Shown here: one piece after another, positions 18,672-30,219 of the stretch
Position numbering within the stretch: position 1 is the stretch's first letter
Layout of the letters: each line of letters starts with the position of its first letter
Assembly (NCBI RefSeq): GCF_900104335.1
Contig: NZ_FMXT01000002.1
Location: 310,001 to 374,000, forward strand
Reading direction: 5' to 3'
Source: Pseudobutyrivibrio sp. YE44
GTDB taxonomy: Bacteria > Bacillota > Clostridia > Lachnospirales > Lachnospiraceae
Length of the DNA stretch: 64,000 nucleotides
Program-made: the position numbers and the translations under genes
Notes under the pieces: generated by a model
Seen by the model: only the letters and a program-made list of their open reading frames with translations
Databases searched by the model: none
Told to the model about the DNA's origin: nothing

Positions 18672-18811
18672 CATGGCAAAATTACTTTATTTAACATGTA
18701 AACACACCGGAAAACCAAGTGGTAAGCAATTCACAAATAATCTTTTTCTTTTACTTTTTTATTCACAGATTTTCCATTATTCGTTCAAACTAACTTTGTA
18801 TTATAATTACA

Positions 18812-18895
18812 TCGCAAGACAGAAGCGATGAACCATTTTTTTCATAACATTATTCTCCCTTTTGAAGAGGACGCCCCGCCGGCGTCCTCTTTACT
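18812..18895 (+). ncRNA. Candidate small RNA with two hairpins
   Basis: A TATAAT (18802-18807) precedes a short stretch with two stems: CATCGC (18810-18815) / GCGATG (18825-18830), then a strong terminator-type stem AGAGGACGCC (18866-18875) / GGCGTCCTCT (18881-18890) followed by TTACTTT. The yjfB-like transcript already ends 200 bp earlier, and the next gene on this strand is far away, so this hairpin needs its own transcript. The -35 element is weak. It could instead be an orphan terminator left by a deleted gene. Confidence 0.35.
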
Positions 18896-18950
18896 TTGTA
18901 CATATTTTTTCTGGACCCTCGGCTTGATGCAAACCTAGCTTACAGGAACA

Positions 18951-18989
18951 TAAAAAATGGAGCCTCTTACTTACGTAAGAAACTCCATT
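18951..18989 (-). terminator. Terminator of the bglF-glucosidase unit
   Basis: Stem AATGGAG (18956-18962) / CTCCATT (18983-18989) with an inner CTTAC/GTAAG pairing and a T run on the minus strand (18952-18957). It lies 43 bases after the stop at 19032. Confidence 0.85.
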
Positions 18990-19031
18990 ATTTCCGTGAC
19001 TTTTATAGGAAAGCTAAATACTAACCAAATT

Positions 19032-22500
<3,469 letters not shown>

Positions 22501-22576
22501 CTATAATTTTTACTTAAAATTTATCTTTTTCAGGCCCTGCGCACTGACCTGCAAAATTCTTATTGTGAAAATGAAA

Positions 22577-22664
22577 ATAAAAAAACCTGTACACAATCAT
22601 AGAGACATAATTCGACTCTATATTTGATGTACAGGTTTAGCCGACTCTATCGCCGTAACTATCC
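22577..22664 (-). promoter_or_regulatory. Second RAT/terminator switch, between bglG and bglF
   Basis: On the minus strand, a RAT-like element covers 22664-22633: it starts GGATAGTTACGG, has a central loop, and ends GGCTAAACCTG, matching the LicT/BglG target pattern (GGATtGTTAC...GGCaAAACC). It shares its final AACCTG with the 5' arm of a long terminator (stem arms 22584-22605 and 22616-22637) that ends in a T run at 22577-22583. RAT and terminator are therefore mutually exclusive. The RAT begins inside the last codons of bglG: its GGATAG is the final Gly codon plus the stop. Confidence 0.85.
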
Positions 22665-23504
22665 TACAACTAATTCTTTTCTTTCTGTGATTCGAGAAAT
22701 ATGTACTACCAGGTAGAGCATTTCCTCATCTGTAATTTCCTCGTTTGGATACTTTGATTCCATGTAGCTTTTAATGCGATTTGCACATTTAAGAGCATCA
22801 GGAAACTTTTTCTTAACCATCCCAAACAAATCCCCATTATCAACCGGATAATACTCGTGCTTTTCAGCCCTCTGTAAAAAGTATTTCAAATGGGTAATGA
22901 ATCTTTCATAAGACAAAGTGTTTTCATTTAACTCTGAATTGAAAGTAAACTTAACAATGCTGACTATATCATTAATCATCTCTGATGTTTCAAGAGTATG
23001 ATGCATGTTACCATCTAATTCCGCATTTACGATATGAAGTGCGAAGAAACCAGCTTCGTCTTCTGGCAGCTCAACGCCAAGCTCTTTCTGAATAATCTCA
23101 AGTGCGTGACATCCAATTTCAAATTCCACCTTGTAGAAATTCTTAATTTCCCAAAGAAGCTTATTTCGTAAATACGTACCAGTCTTTGCTCGCTCTATAG
23201 CGTATCCCAAATGATCTGTCAGGGTGATGTAGATGTTGTTGCAAAGACGTTTATTAATAACTGACTCTGCATATTTGATAATCTCATCTGCCACCTGAAT
23301 CTGTTCATAGGGCATTTCCGAAACCAGCTGCTTAAACTGCTCGCTTGGTTTGTCCATGACAAAAGTCTTTTCAATTTTGCTTTCGTCTATCTCATCTCCA
23401 TTTTTCTTCTGGAAACAAAGACCGCAACCTGTATAAACTATTTCGTTCCCCTTGTCGTCTGTGGCCAAGGCTGCATTATTATTTAAAATCTTTTTAATCT
23501 TCAT
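22659..23504 (-). CDS. BglG/LicT-family transcription antiterminator
   Basis: A 281-residue regulator counted from ATG 23504, which gives the canonical RNA-binding start MKIKKILNNNAAL. The longer reading from 23576 adds residues that run through the leader terminator and should be ignored. The N-terminal 55 residues form the CAT RNA-binding domain, and two PRD domains follow with the regulatory histidines (for example LTDHLGYAI and ALHIVNAE; then THLKYFLQR and LVVHISRI). It binds RAT hairpins to prevent early termination. It is encoded upstream of its presumed phosphorylating partner bglF, and both genes carry RAT switches. Confidence 0.93.
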   Translation of the reverse strand: MKIKKILNNNAALATDDKGNEIVYTGCGLCFQKKNGDEIDESKIEKTFVMDKPSEQFKQLVSEMPYEQIQVADEIIKYAESVINKRLCNNIYITLTDHLGYAIERAKTGTYLRNKLLWEIKNFYKVEFEIGCHALEIIQKELGVELPEDEAGFFALHIVNAELDGNMHHTLETSEMINDIVSIVKFTFNSELNENTLSYERFITHLKYFLQRAEKHEYYPVDNGDLFGMVKKKFPDALKCANRIKSYMESKYPNEEITDEEMLYLVVHISRITERKELVVG

Positions 23505-23531
23505 TCTAGTGATTCTTTCTAAAAATTTCTC

Positions 23532-23631
23532 ATAAAATAAAAAACGACCAAATCGCTCCCATACATAATAACACATCCACTGATAGCGGATAAAGGGCGA
23601 TTCAGTCTTGCCTGCCTTGCAGTAACAATCC
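23532..23631 (-). promoter_or_regulatory. RAT antiterminator and overlapping terminator in the bglG leader
   Basis: On the minus strand the RAT covers 23631-23603: GGATTGTTACTGC at its start and GCAGGCAAGACTG at its end, close to the consensus. Its last bases (GACTG) form the 5' arm of a 13-bp terminator: arm 1 at 23607-23595, arm 2 at 23560-23546 with one bulged A, followed by a T run (23545-23532). This is a textbook self-regulating antitermination leader. A possible promoter, TTTACA/TAAAGT with a 17-base spacer, lies farther upstream. Confidence 0.92.
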
Positions 23632-23763
23632 GAACTTGTTTTGTTTATGGGAATACTTTAACGGTAATTCGTCCACTTGTAAATAGCCTAAAAGCATTTT
23701 TTACGTTATCTACAAATTACAAAGCTCACAATTTGTTCACATTTCACAAAGATAATTAAATCC

Positions 23764-23793
23764 AAAATAAAGGACCCAGACTAAGCTGGGCCC
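23764..23793 (-). terminator. Terminator of the GlcNAc-type PTS gene
   Basis: Stem GGACCCAG (23772-23779) / CTGGGCCC (23786-23793), then TTTATTTT on the minus strand. It lies 12 bases past the stop at 23806. Confidence 0.85.
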
Positions 23794-23805
23794 ATGTGAA
23801 ATCAA

Positions 23806-25245
23806 TTACATTAGTTTTTTAATCTCATCATATACAAACTGAACTTTTGGTCCTACCACAACCTGAACGGTAGTCTTTGATGGACGAATAACTCCAGGAA
23901 TTCCTGTCGACTTAATCTTCTTTTCATCCACCTTGGTATAGTCCTCAACCTCTACACGAACTCGTGTAGCACAGTAATCGTATTCTTTAATGTTTTCCTT
24001 TCCACCTAATCCCTCAAGGATTGTGCTTGCCATAATTGCAAAATCAACATTTCCTAGCTCAACATTTTCATCCTCTATCTCGTCATCCTCACGGCCAGGA
24101 GTCTTAAGATCAAACTTCGTAATTACGAATCTGAAAACCACATAATATACAACACCAACAACAATACCGATTGGAATTAAAAGCCAAGGTTTCACTGCCA
24201 TAGGTGCCTTAAAGCTCAGAACCCAGTCTACCAATCCTGCCGAGAAGTTGAAGCCAAGTCTAAATGGAAGAACGCTACAAACAGCGGCAACAATACCAGA
24301 AAGAATAGCATGTACCAAGTAAAGACCTGGTGCCATAAACATGAATGAAAACTCAAGCGGCTCTGTAATACCTGTAAAGAAGGATGCGATTGCGCCTGCT
24401 ACCATAAGTGAATAAACTACCTTCTTCTTTGAGTCCTTGGCTGTATGGTACATTGCAAGAGCACCTGCTGGAAGACCGAACATCATTACAGGGAAGAAGC
24501 CTGTCATGTACTGTCCAGTTACGCCCTTTACAGCACCGTCTGCACCTGACCAGAAAAGGCCAAGGTCATTAATGCCTGCAGTATCAAACCAGAATACTGC
24601 ATTCAACGCATGATGCAAACCTAGAGGAATAAGAGCTCTGTTAAGCATGACATAGATACCTGTACCTACAGGTCCAATATTTACAATTGCCATACCAAAG
24701 GCAACTAATGCTGCGAAGATTGCAGGCCATATGAAATAAAGAACCGCAGAAACTGCACAAGAAATAATGGCAGTGACAATGGCAACGCATCGTTTACCAC
24801 TAAAGAAGGCCAGCCAGTCTGGAAGCTGGGTATTTCTGAAACGATTGTAGCAGGTGGAACCGATAATACCTGCTAAGATACCAATAAAGGCATTGCTAAT
24901 CTTTCCAAAAGCCGCTGGAACTTCAGAAGGATCAACACCTCGATACATTGCAACCGCATCTGCACTAAGAAGTGTTGTAATCATAAGGAACGAAACGATA
25001 CCAGATAAGGCACTTGTTCCATCATGATCCTTAGCCATACCAACTGCAACACCTACAGCAAACAAAATAGGAATCTGGTCGATAATAGCTGATGCCGCCT
25101 TAATTAAGAAGGCTGCAATCATGCTGTTTGCGCCCCACCCAGATGGGTCCATCCAATAACCAATTCCGTACAGAATACCTGCTGCCGGAAGTACAGCTAC
25201 TGGAAGCATCAAGGATTTACCAATTTTTTGCAAATACTTCATCAT
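23806..25245 (-). CDS. nagE: N-acetylglucosamine/glucose-type PTS transporter EIICB (no EIIA)
   Basis: A 479-residue PTS permease. The EIIC domain (about 1-385, ten or so helices) opens MMKYLQKIGKSLMLPVAVLP and has the family features FTGITEPLEFSFMF and HALNAVFWFD. A C-terminal EIIB domain carries Cys425 in YDYCATRVRV. There is no EIIA domain, so it must borrow one, for example from BglF (His566) or a gene outside the window. Divergent to nagB and nagA, which supports GlcNAc specificity. Without that context it could also be a glucose transporter. Symbol given by homology and context, not by certainty. Confidence 0.85.
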   Translation of the reverse strand: MMKYLQKIGKSLMLPVAVLPAAGILYGIGYWMDPSGWGANSMIAAFLIKAASAIIDQIPILFAVGVAVGMAKDHDGTSALSGIVSFLMITTLLSADAVAMYRGVDPSEVPAAFGKISNAFIGILAGIIGSTCYNRFRNTQLPDWLAFFSGKRCVAIVTAIISCAVSAVLYFIWPAIFAALVAFGMAIVNIGPVGTGIYVMLNRALIPLGLHHALNAVFWFDTAGINDLGLFWSGADGAVKGVTGQYMTGFFPVMMFGLPAGALAMYHTAKDSKKKVVYSLMVAGAIASFFTGITEPLEFSFMFMAPGLYLVHAILSGIVAAVCSVLPFRLGFNFSAGLVDWVLSFKAPMAVKPWLLIPIGIVVGVVYYVVFRFVITKFDLKTPGREDDEIEDENVELGNVDFAIMASTILEGLGGKENIKEYDYCATRVRVEVEDYTKVDEKKIKSTGIPGVIRPSKTTVQVVVGPKVQFVYDEIKKLM

Positions 25246-25428
25246 AATCTTTTTCCCCCTTCTAATAAATGATAAGATAATTATAACATTACAGCTTTAT
25301 TTTTAGAATATTCTCACTATTTAATTTATGATTAATTTGCAACTTATGTTCATAACTAAAGAATAAACCTCAGTTGTTATGTTAAATTTAAACTAGTTCT
25401 AAACAAATAAATCTGGGAGGTGCCAACT

Positions 25429-26193
25429 ATGCGAGTTTACAAAGCAAAGGATTACAACGATCTTAGCAGAAAAGCTGCTAATATCATCTCAGCTCAAATC
25501 ATTATGAAGCCCGATGCAGTTTTAGGGCTAGCCACAGGTGAATCTCCCATCGGCACCTACAAGCAACTGATTGAGTGGTACAATAAAGGAGATTTGGATT
25601 TTTCGGAAATACGAACTGTAAATCTGGATGAATATAAGGGATTAGCCGCAGACAATCCACAAAGCTACGCATACTATATGCATACCAATCTGTTTGATTC
25701 CGTAAACATACCTGCAGTAAATATAAATATTCCGAATGGACTTGAGGATGATTCTGTAAAAGAATGCATGCGCTACGACAATGTCATTCATCAATTAGGT
25801 GGTATTGATTTACAGCTGCTTGGTATTGGTGGAAATGGGCACATTGGCTTTAACGAACCTGGCAACAATTTCAATAAAGAAACTCACTGTGTCACTCTCA
25901 CTGATAATACAATAGATGCAAACGCCAGATTCTTTGCCTCAAGAGATGAGGTTCCAAGGTACGCATATACCATGGGAATAAAAAATATTATGCAAGCAAA
26001 GAGCATTCTTTTGATTGCCTCTGGAGAGGCTAAAGCCCAAGCAATGTATGATTCCTTCTATGGACCAATCACTCCAAACGTTCCAGGCTCAATCCTTCAG
26101 CTTCACAATAATGTTACCGTGGTTGCAGATGAAGCAGCACTAGCGCTAATATTAAAGGAACACGAAATTACATCAGGAGGTCTTATCAAGTGA
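25429..26193 (+). CDS. nagB: Glucosamine-6-phosphate deaminase
   Basis: A 254-residue deaminase/isomerase making fructose 6-phosphate and ammonia from GlcN6P. The ATG at 25429 is preferred because GGGAGG (25415-25420) lies eight bases upstream; the GTG at 25420 would place the ribosome site too close. Characteristic segments: GLATGESPIGTYKQL, VNLDEYKGL, and GIGGNGHIGFNEPG with the active-site histidine. The stop overlaps the nagA start codon by 4 bases. Part of the GlcNAc operon facing the PTS gene. Confidence 0.96.
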   Translation: MRVYKAKDYNDLSRKAANIISAQIIMKPDAVLGLATGESPIGTYKQLIEWYNKGDLDFSEIRTVNLDEYKGLAADNPQSYAYYMHTNLFDSVNIPAVNINIPNGLEDDSVKECMRYDNVIHQLGGIDLQLLGIGGNGHIGFNEPGNNFNKETHCVTLTDNTIDANARFFASRDEVPRYAYTMGIKNIMQAKSILLIASGEAKAQAMYDSFYGPITPNVPGSILQLHNNVTVVADEAALALILKEHEITSGGLIK

Positions 26194-27296
26194 TAATAAA
26201 GAACGGAAAAATATTTAGAGATGATAAAGGTTTTGTTGAAGAGGACCTTCTTATATATGATGGAAAAATCACTGATGATGTTGCAAAAGCATCCTTGGAC
26301 GGAAAGATAATTGATGCATCCGGAAAGTATGTGATACCTGGACTTGTGGACATTCACTCTCATGGAGCTGTTGGACATGATTTTTGTGACGCCTCTGCTG
26401 AGGGCTTAAAGGAAATTCTTCGATATGAAAAGTCTGTAGGAGTTACTAGCTACTGCCCTACTTCTATGACGCTTTCTAAAGAGATGTTACTCGATATTTT
26501 TAAATCGGCCAAAGAGATTTCACCTGACGCTGAATTGGCATCTATAGTTGGAATAAACATGGAGGGACCTTTTATTTCTGATGCGAAGAAAGGTGCTCAG
26601 AATGGAAAGTACATACACAAACCAGATGCCACATTTTTTGATGAATGCAACGATGCCACTGGGAGATTAATCAAGCTTGTTACCTTAGCTCCAGAAGAAG
26701 ATGGAGCACTTGAATTTATTGAAGCTTGTAAAGATAAAGTTGCAATTTCTGTTGGTCACACAGCTGCTACCTTTGATCAAGCTGACATAGCTTTCAAGGC
26801 TGGAGCCAATCATGTCACCCATCTTTGCAATGGCATGCCACCTTTCAACCACAGAGAGCCTGGTGTCTTTGGGGCAGCTATTGAAAATGAAAATGTTATT
26901 GTGGAATTAATTTGCGACGGCATACATATTCATCCTGCCATGATTCGTACAATTTTTAAGCTATTTGGATGTGACAGAGTTGCCATTATTAGTGACTCTA
27001 TGGAAGCTACCGGAATGCCTGATGGTGATTATGAACTTGGAAAACAGCACGTGATTAAAAAGGGAAATCTTGCAACACTAGAGGATGGCACCATCGCCGG
27101 TTCAGCCACCAATCTTTTTGAGGGCATGAAGTGCGCCATAGAATTTGGAATACCGGCTGAAGATGCCATAAAATCTGCCACGACAACCCCAGCCAAAAGT
27201 ATTGGACTGTACCCAGAAATAGGATGTCTTGAAGTTGGTTCAAAAGCAGATGTGTTGCTCTTAGATGAAAAATTCAACTTAATACAAGTAATTTAG
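26190..27296 (+). CDS. nagA: N-acetylglucosamine-6-phosphate deacetylase
   Basis: A 368-residue amidohydrolase-superfamily enzyme. It starts at GTG 26190, overlapping the nagB stop (GTGA), which indicates translational coupling. Metal and catalytic segments are visible: DIHSHGAVG (residues 53-61 region), NMEGPF, VGHTAA, THLCNGMPPF, and SDSMEATG with the catalytic aspartate. It removes acetate from GlcNAc6P so that NagB can use the product. Confidence 0.96.
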   Translation: MIIKNGKIFRDDKGFVEEDLLIYDGKITDDVAKASLDGKIIDASGKYVIPGLVDIHSHGAVGHDFCDASAEGLKEILRYEKSVGVTSYCPTSMTLSKEMLLDIFKSAKEISPDAELASIVGINMEGPFISDAKKGAQNGKYIHKPDATFFDECNDATGRLIKLVTLAPEEDGALEFIEACKDKVAISVGHTAATFDQADIAFKAGANHVTHLCNGMPPFNHREPGVFGAAIENENVIVELICDGIHIHPAMIRTIFKLFGCDRVAIISDSMEATGMPDGDYELGKQHVIKKGNLATLEDGTIAGSATNLFEGMKCAIEFGIPAEDAIKSATTTPAKSIGLYPEIGCLEVGSKADVLLLDEKFNLIQVI

Positions 27297-27329
27297 ATGA
27301 AAAAATCCAGGCCATCTAGACCTGGATTT
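27297..27329. terminator. Bidirectional terminator between nagA and the aminotransferase gene
   Basis: Stem AAATCCAGG (27303-27311) / CCTGGATTT (27321-27329). The minus strand has a T run (TTTTTTCATC) for the aminotransferase gene; the plus side (TTTAATATTTC) is a weaker exit for nagBA. Confidence 0.85.
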
Positions 27330-27341
27330 AATATTTCATTC

Positions 27342-28631
27342 TTATTCTGACTTTGCATTAATAAGCTTCTCAAGGTATGCGATTCTAGCACATACTGTAA
27401 AGATGTTTGCTGCCTGCTCAAGCTCTTCGATTGGAGGAAGAGATGGCGCAAAACGAATGATAGAATCGTTAGGGTCCATGTGATATGGGAATGGAGCACC
27501 TGCTGGTGTAAGCTTAACACCTGCTTCAGCTGCTAAATCTACGATACGAGTAGCTGTTCCCCTAGGAGCATCAAAGGTGATGAAGTATCCACCCTTTGGT
27601 GAAATCCAGCTACCACATCCTGGCTCAGCCAAATCTCTTTCCATTGTCTTAATAACAAGTTCAAACTTAGGACGAAGAATCTTAGCATGCTTTTCCATGT
27701 GTTTGCTAATAGGCTCAACATCTGCAAAATATCTTGCGTGACGAAGCATGTTAATCTTGTCGAAACCAATTGTCTGAACTGTAAGTGTCTTCTTAATCTC
27801 CTCACGATTCTTGTGATTACATGCAATAGCGGCGATACCACCACCTGCGAAAGTAATCTTTGATGTAGAAGCAAACTCAAATACAAGATTTGGATTGTCT
27901 GCTTCCTCACACTCGTGAAGGATATTTAAAATCTTGCTCTTTTCTTTATATAAATGATGTACAGCATAAGCATTATCCCAGAATACTCTGAAGTCCTTTG
28001 CTGCTGGCTTAAGATTTGCCATACGGCGAACAACCTCATCAGAATATACAATACCCTGAGGATTAGAATACTTTGGAACACACCAGATACCCTTGATGGT
28101 GTCATCTGCAGCCACAAGTCCTTCGATAACATCCATATCAGGACCATCTTCCTTCATTGGGACATTAATCATCTCAAATCCGAAGTGCTGTGTAATTGCG
28201 AAATGTCTGTCGTAACCTGGAACTGGACAAAGCCACTTAACACGTTCAAGCTTGCACCATGGTGTGCAGCCATCGAAACCAAACATATAACCGCGAGCAA
28301 CTGCATCAAACATCATATTAAGTGATGAGTTTCCGCCAACAATTACCTGCTCTGGCTGGCAGTCCATAATCTCTGCAAAAAGATGCTGTGCCTCAACGAT
28401 ACCCTCAAGCTGTCCGTAGTTTCTTGTCTCTACACCATTCATGCACTTCATAAGTGACTTTCCATCGAGAATATCGAAAAGTGGCATAGAAAGATCAAGC
28501 TGCTCTACAGATGGCTTTCCTCGGCTCATATCCAGCTTAAGGCCCTTTGCCTGCCATTGCTTGTACTGGCTGGTAAGAAGCTCCTTCTCTGCTGCTAATT
28601 CATCTAGTGACATTTCGCTGTACTTTTTCAT
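27342..28631 (-). CDS. PLP-dependent aminotransferase, aspartate aminotransferase (class Ic-like)
   Basis: A 429-residue fold-type I PLP enzyme. Features: LDMSRGKPS N-terminal substrate loop, ETRNYGQLEGI, VGGNSSLNMMFDAV, VPKYSNPQGIVYSD, DNAYAVHHL, and the cofactor-lysine segment FASTSKITFAGGG. This pattern fits the class Ic aspartate aminotransferase family (Pfam Asp_aminotransf) that differs from AspB. Substrate by family: aspartate and 2-oxoglutarate; alternative amino donors are possible. It follows rarA by 20 bp on the same strand, so they may be co-transcribed. Confidence 0.85.
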   Translation of the reverse strand: MKKYSEMSLDELAAEKELLTSQYKQWQAKGLKLDMSRGKPSVEQLDLSMPLFDILDGKSLMKCMNGVETRNYGQLEGIVEAQHLFAEIMDCQPEQVIVGGNSSLNMMFDAVARGYMFGFDGCTPWCKLERVKWLCPVPGYDRHFAITQHFGFEMINVPMKEDGPDMDVIEGLVAADDTIKGIWCVPKYSNPQGIVYSDEVVRRMANLKPAAKDFRVFWDNAYAVHHLYKEKSKILNILHECEEADNPNLVFEFASTSKITFAGGGIAAIACNHKNREEIKKTLTVQTIGFDKINMLRHARYFADVEPISKHMEKHAKILRPKFELVIKTMERDLAEPGCGSWISPKGGYFITFDAPRGTATRIVDLAAEAGVKLTPAGAPFPYHMDPNDSIIRFAPSLPPIEELEQAANIFTVCARIAYLEKLINAKSE

Positions 28632-28651
28632 TGGGTAAACCTTCCTTTTGT

Positions 28652-29974
28652 TTATTTATCATTACGTACCTTATCTAAGTACTCATTGATAACTTGTTCA
28701 TAGCCTAGATTTCCTGGGCGATAGAAATCTCCGATTTCCAAACCTTCAGGTAGGTATCTTTGATGTGAAAAATGATTTGGAAAATCGTGAGCATATTCGT
28801 AGCCGATGCCGTGGCCCAGCTTTCCAGCTGATTTGTAGTGGGCATCCTGCAGGTGAGTTGGTATTTGTCGCGTGGTGTTGTTTTTCACCTCAGCCAAGGC
28901 CAAATCTATGGCTCCGTAGGCCGAATTTGACTTTGGTGCGCAAGCTACGTATGTGGCTGCATGGGAAAGGATAATTCGCGACTCCGGCATACCGATTCGC
29001 TCCACTGCAAGGAATGCATTTGTTGCAACAACCAGTGCCATAGGATCTGCATTTCCAACATCCTCTGAAGCACAGATGCAAATACGTCTGGCGATGAACT
29101 TTGGATCCTCCCCAGCATAAAGCATTCTGGCTAAATAGTAAACTGCTGCATCTGGATCCGAGCCTCTCATACTCTTAATAAATGCAGAGATGGTGTCATA
29201 ATGATTATCGCCATCTTTGTCGTATTTTATAACACGACGCTGAATACATTCACTGGCCACATCTATTGTAATATGTATTTTTCCATCTTCAGCTCTGTCT
29301 GTTGTGAGCACACCAAGCTCGATAGCTGTAAGAGCGCTTCTGGCATCTCCATTTGCTATATCAGCAAGGAAATCGAGAGCTTCATCATCAATGATTGCCT
29401 CGTAGCTGCCAAGGCCCTTTTCCTTATCAGTAAGTGCGCGCATAATCAAAGTCTTTATGTCTGATGCCTCAAGTGGCTTCAGCTCAAAAATGATAGACCT
29501 TGAAAGAAGAGCTCCATTAACCTCAAAATAAGGGTTTTCTGTGGTGGCACCAATCAAAATGATTGTACCATCTTCAACAAATGGAAGCAGGTAATCCTGC
29601 TGTCCCTTGTTGAATCTATGAATCTCATCTATAAACAAGATAGTCTTTTTGCCGTAAGCCCCGAGCGTTTGCTTAGCGGCTTCCACCACGGCCTCCATGT
29701 CCTTCTTTCCCGATGTGGTGGCATTTATAGATGTAAATTCCGCTGATGTGGTATGAGCAATAACCTGAGCAAGAGTGGTCTTGCCTGTACCAGGTGGCCC
29801 ATAAAATATAATAGAAGAAAGCTTATCTGCCTTTATGGCACGATATAGGAGCTTGTCCTTACCGATAATGTGCTGCTGCCCAACCACCTCATCAAGAGTG
29901 GTAGGACGAAGGCGCGCTGCAAGAGGTGACTCTTTTTTCTTTGCTTCCTGTCTCATGTAATCGAATAGATCCAT
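28652..29974 (-). CDS. rarA: Replication-associated recombination protein A (AAA+ ATPase)
   Basis: A 440-residue AAA+ clamp-loader-like ATPase acting at stalled replication forks. Walker A is GPPGTGKTT (about residues 59-67), Walker B is LFIDEIHRFNKGQQD, sensor 1 is IGATTENPYF. The C-terminal MgsA domain ends HQRYLPEG.. FYRP. N-terminus begins MDLFDYM, which fits the family's SSB-interaction style. The 246 bp upstream of its start carry a promoter and repeated decamers, described separately. Confidence 0.95.
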   Translation of the reverse strand: MDLFDYMRQEAKKKESPLAARLRPTTLDEVVGQQHIIGKDKLLYRAIKADKLSSIIFYGPPGTGKTTLAQVIAHTTSAEFTSINATTSGKKDMEAVVEAAKQTLGAYGKKTILFIDEIHRFNKGQQDYLLPFVEDGTIILIGATTENPYFEVNGALLSRSIIFELKPLEASDIKTLIMRALTDKEKGLGSYEAIIDDEALDFLADIANGDARSALTAIELGVLTTDRAEDGKIHITIDVASECIQRRVIKYDKDGDNHYDTISAFIKSMRGSDPDAAVYYLARMLYAGEDPKFIARRICICASEDVGNADPMALVVATNAFLAVERIGMPESRIILSHAATYVACAPKSNSAYGAIDLALAEVKNNTTRQIPTHLQDAHYKSAGKLGHGIGYEYAHDFPNHFSHQRYLPEGLEIGDFYRPGNLGYEQVINEYLDKVRNDK

Positions 29975-30040
29975 GTGATACCTTCCTATTTCTCCGAATT
30001 ATTAGCACAAACATTATAGCACAAACGTTCGTTCTTTAAA
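29975..30040 (-). promoter_or_regulatory. rarA promoter with two direct repeats
   Basis: On the minus strand a TATAAT -10 lies at about 30014-30019, with TTTAAA 16 bases upstream as a weak -35. The decamer TAGCACAAAC (plus-strand form) occurs twice, 30003-30012 and 30017-30026, overlapping the -10. This could be an operator; no known consensus was matched. Confidence 0.4.
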
Positions 30041-30099
30041 ATAAAAATAGTATCAAAAAGCTTTCACTTTAGCTTGCTAAAGTAATCACTTTTGATACT
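30040..30099 (-). terminator. Terminator of the pullulanase gene
   Basis: Long stem from AGTATCAAAA (30049-30058) with CTTTTGATACT (to 30099) and inner CACTTTAGC / GCTAAAGT. On the minus strand it is followed by TATTTTTATTTTA. The stop of the pullulanase gene is 121 bases before it, so the 3' untranslated part is long. Confidence 0.7.
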
Positions 30100-30219
30100 A
30101 TACTATAGTTTTTTTCAGATTACAATAAAAAATTTGTCTATGGCGGACATTTGTCCGTAGTACACAAAATCAATCCTCATATACTGCTTCTTATATAAAA
30201 AGTTCACAAGAACCTTTTC

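Noticed and set aside
18640-18831. 63-residue frame after the YjfB-like gene
   Set aside because: Starts inside a terminator hairpin, has no ribosome site, and its sequence is not protein-like. A terminator and a possible small RNA explain the region better.
23505-23576. Longer start of the antiterminator gene
   Set aside because: The 24 extra residues come from the leader terminator and precede the conserved RNA-binding domain. ATG 23504 gives the canonical N-terminus.
30003-30040. LexA (SOS) box before rarA
   Set aside because: A half site GAAC...GTTT is visible, but the second half does not match CGAAC-N4-GTTCG. The direct repeats are the clearer pattern.
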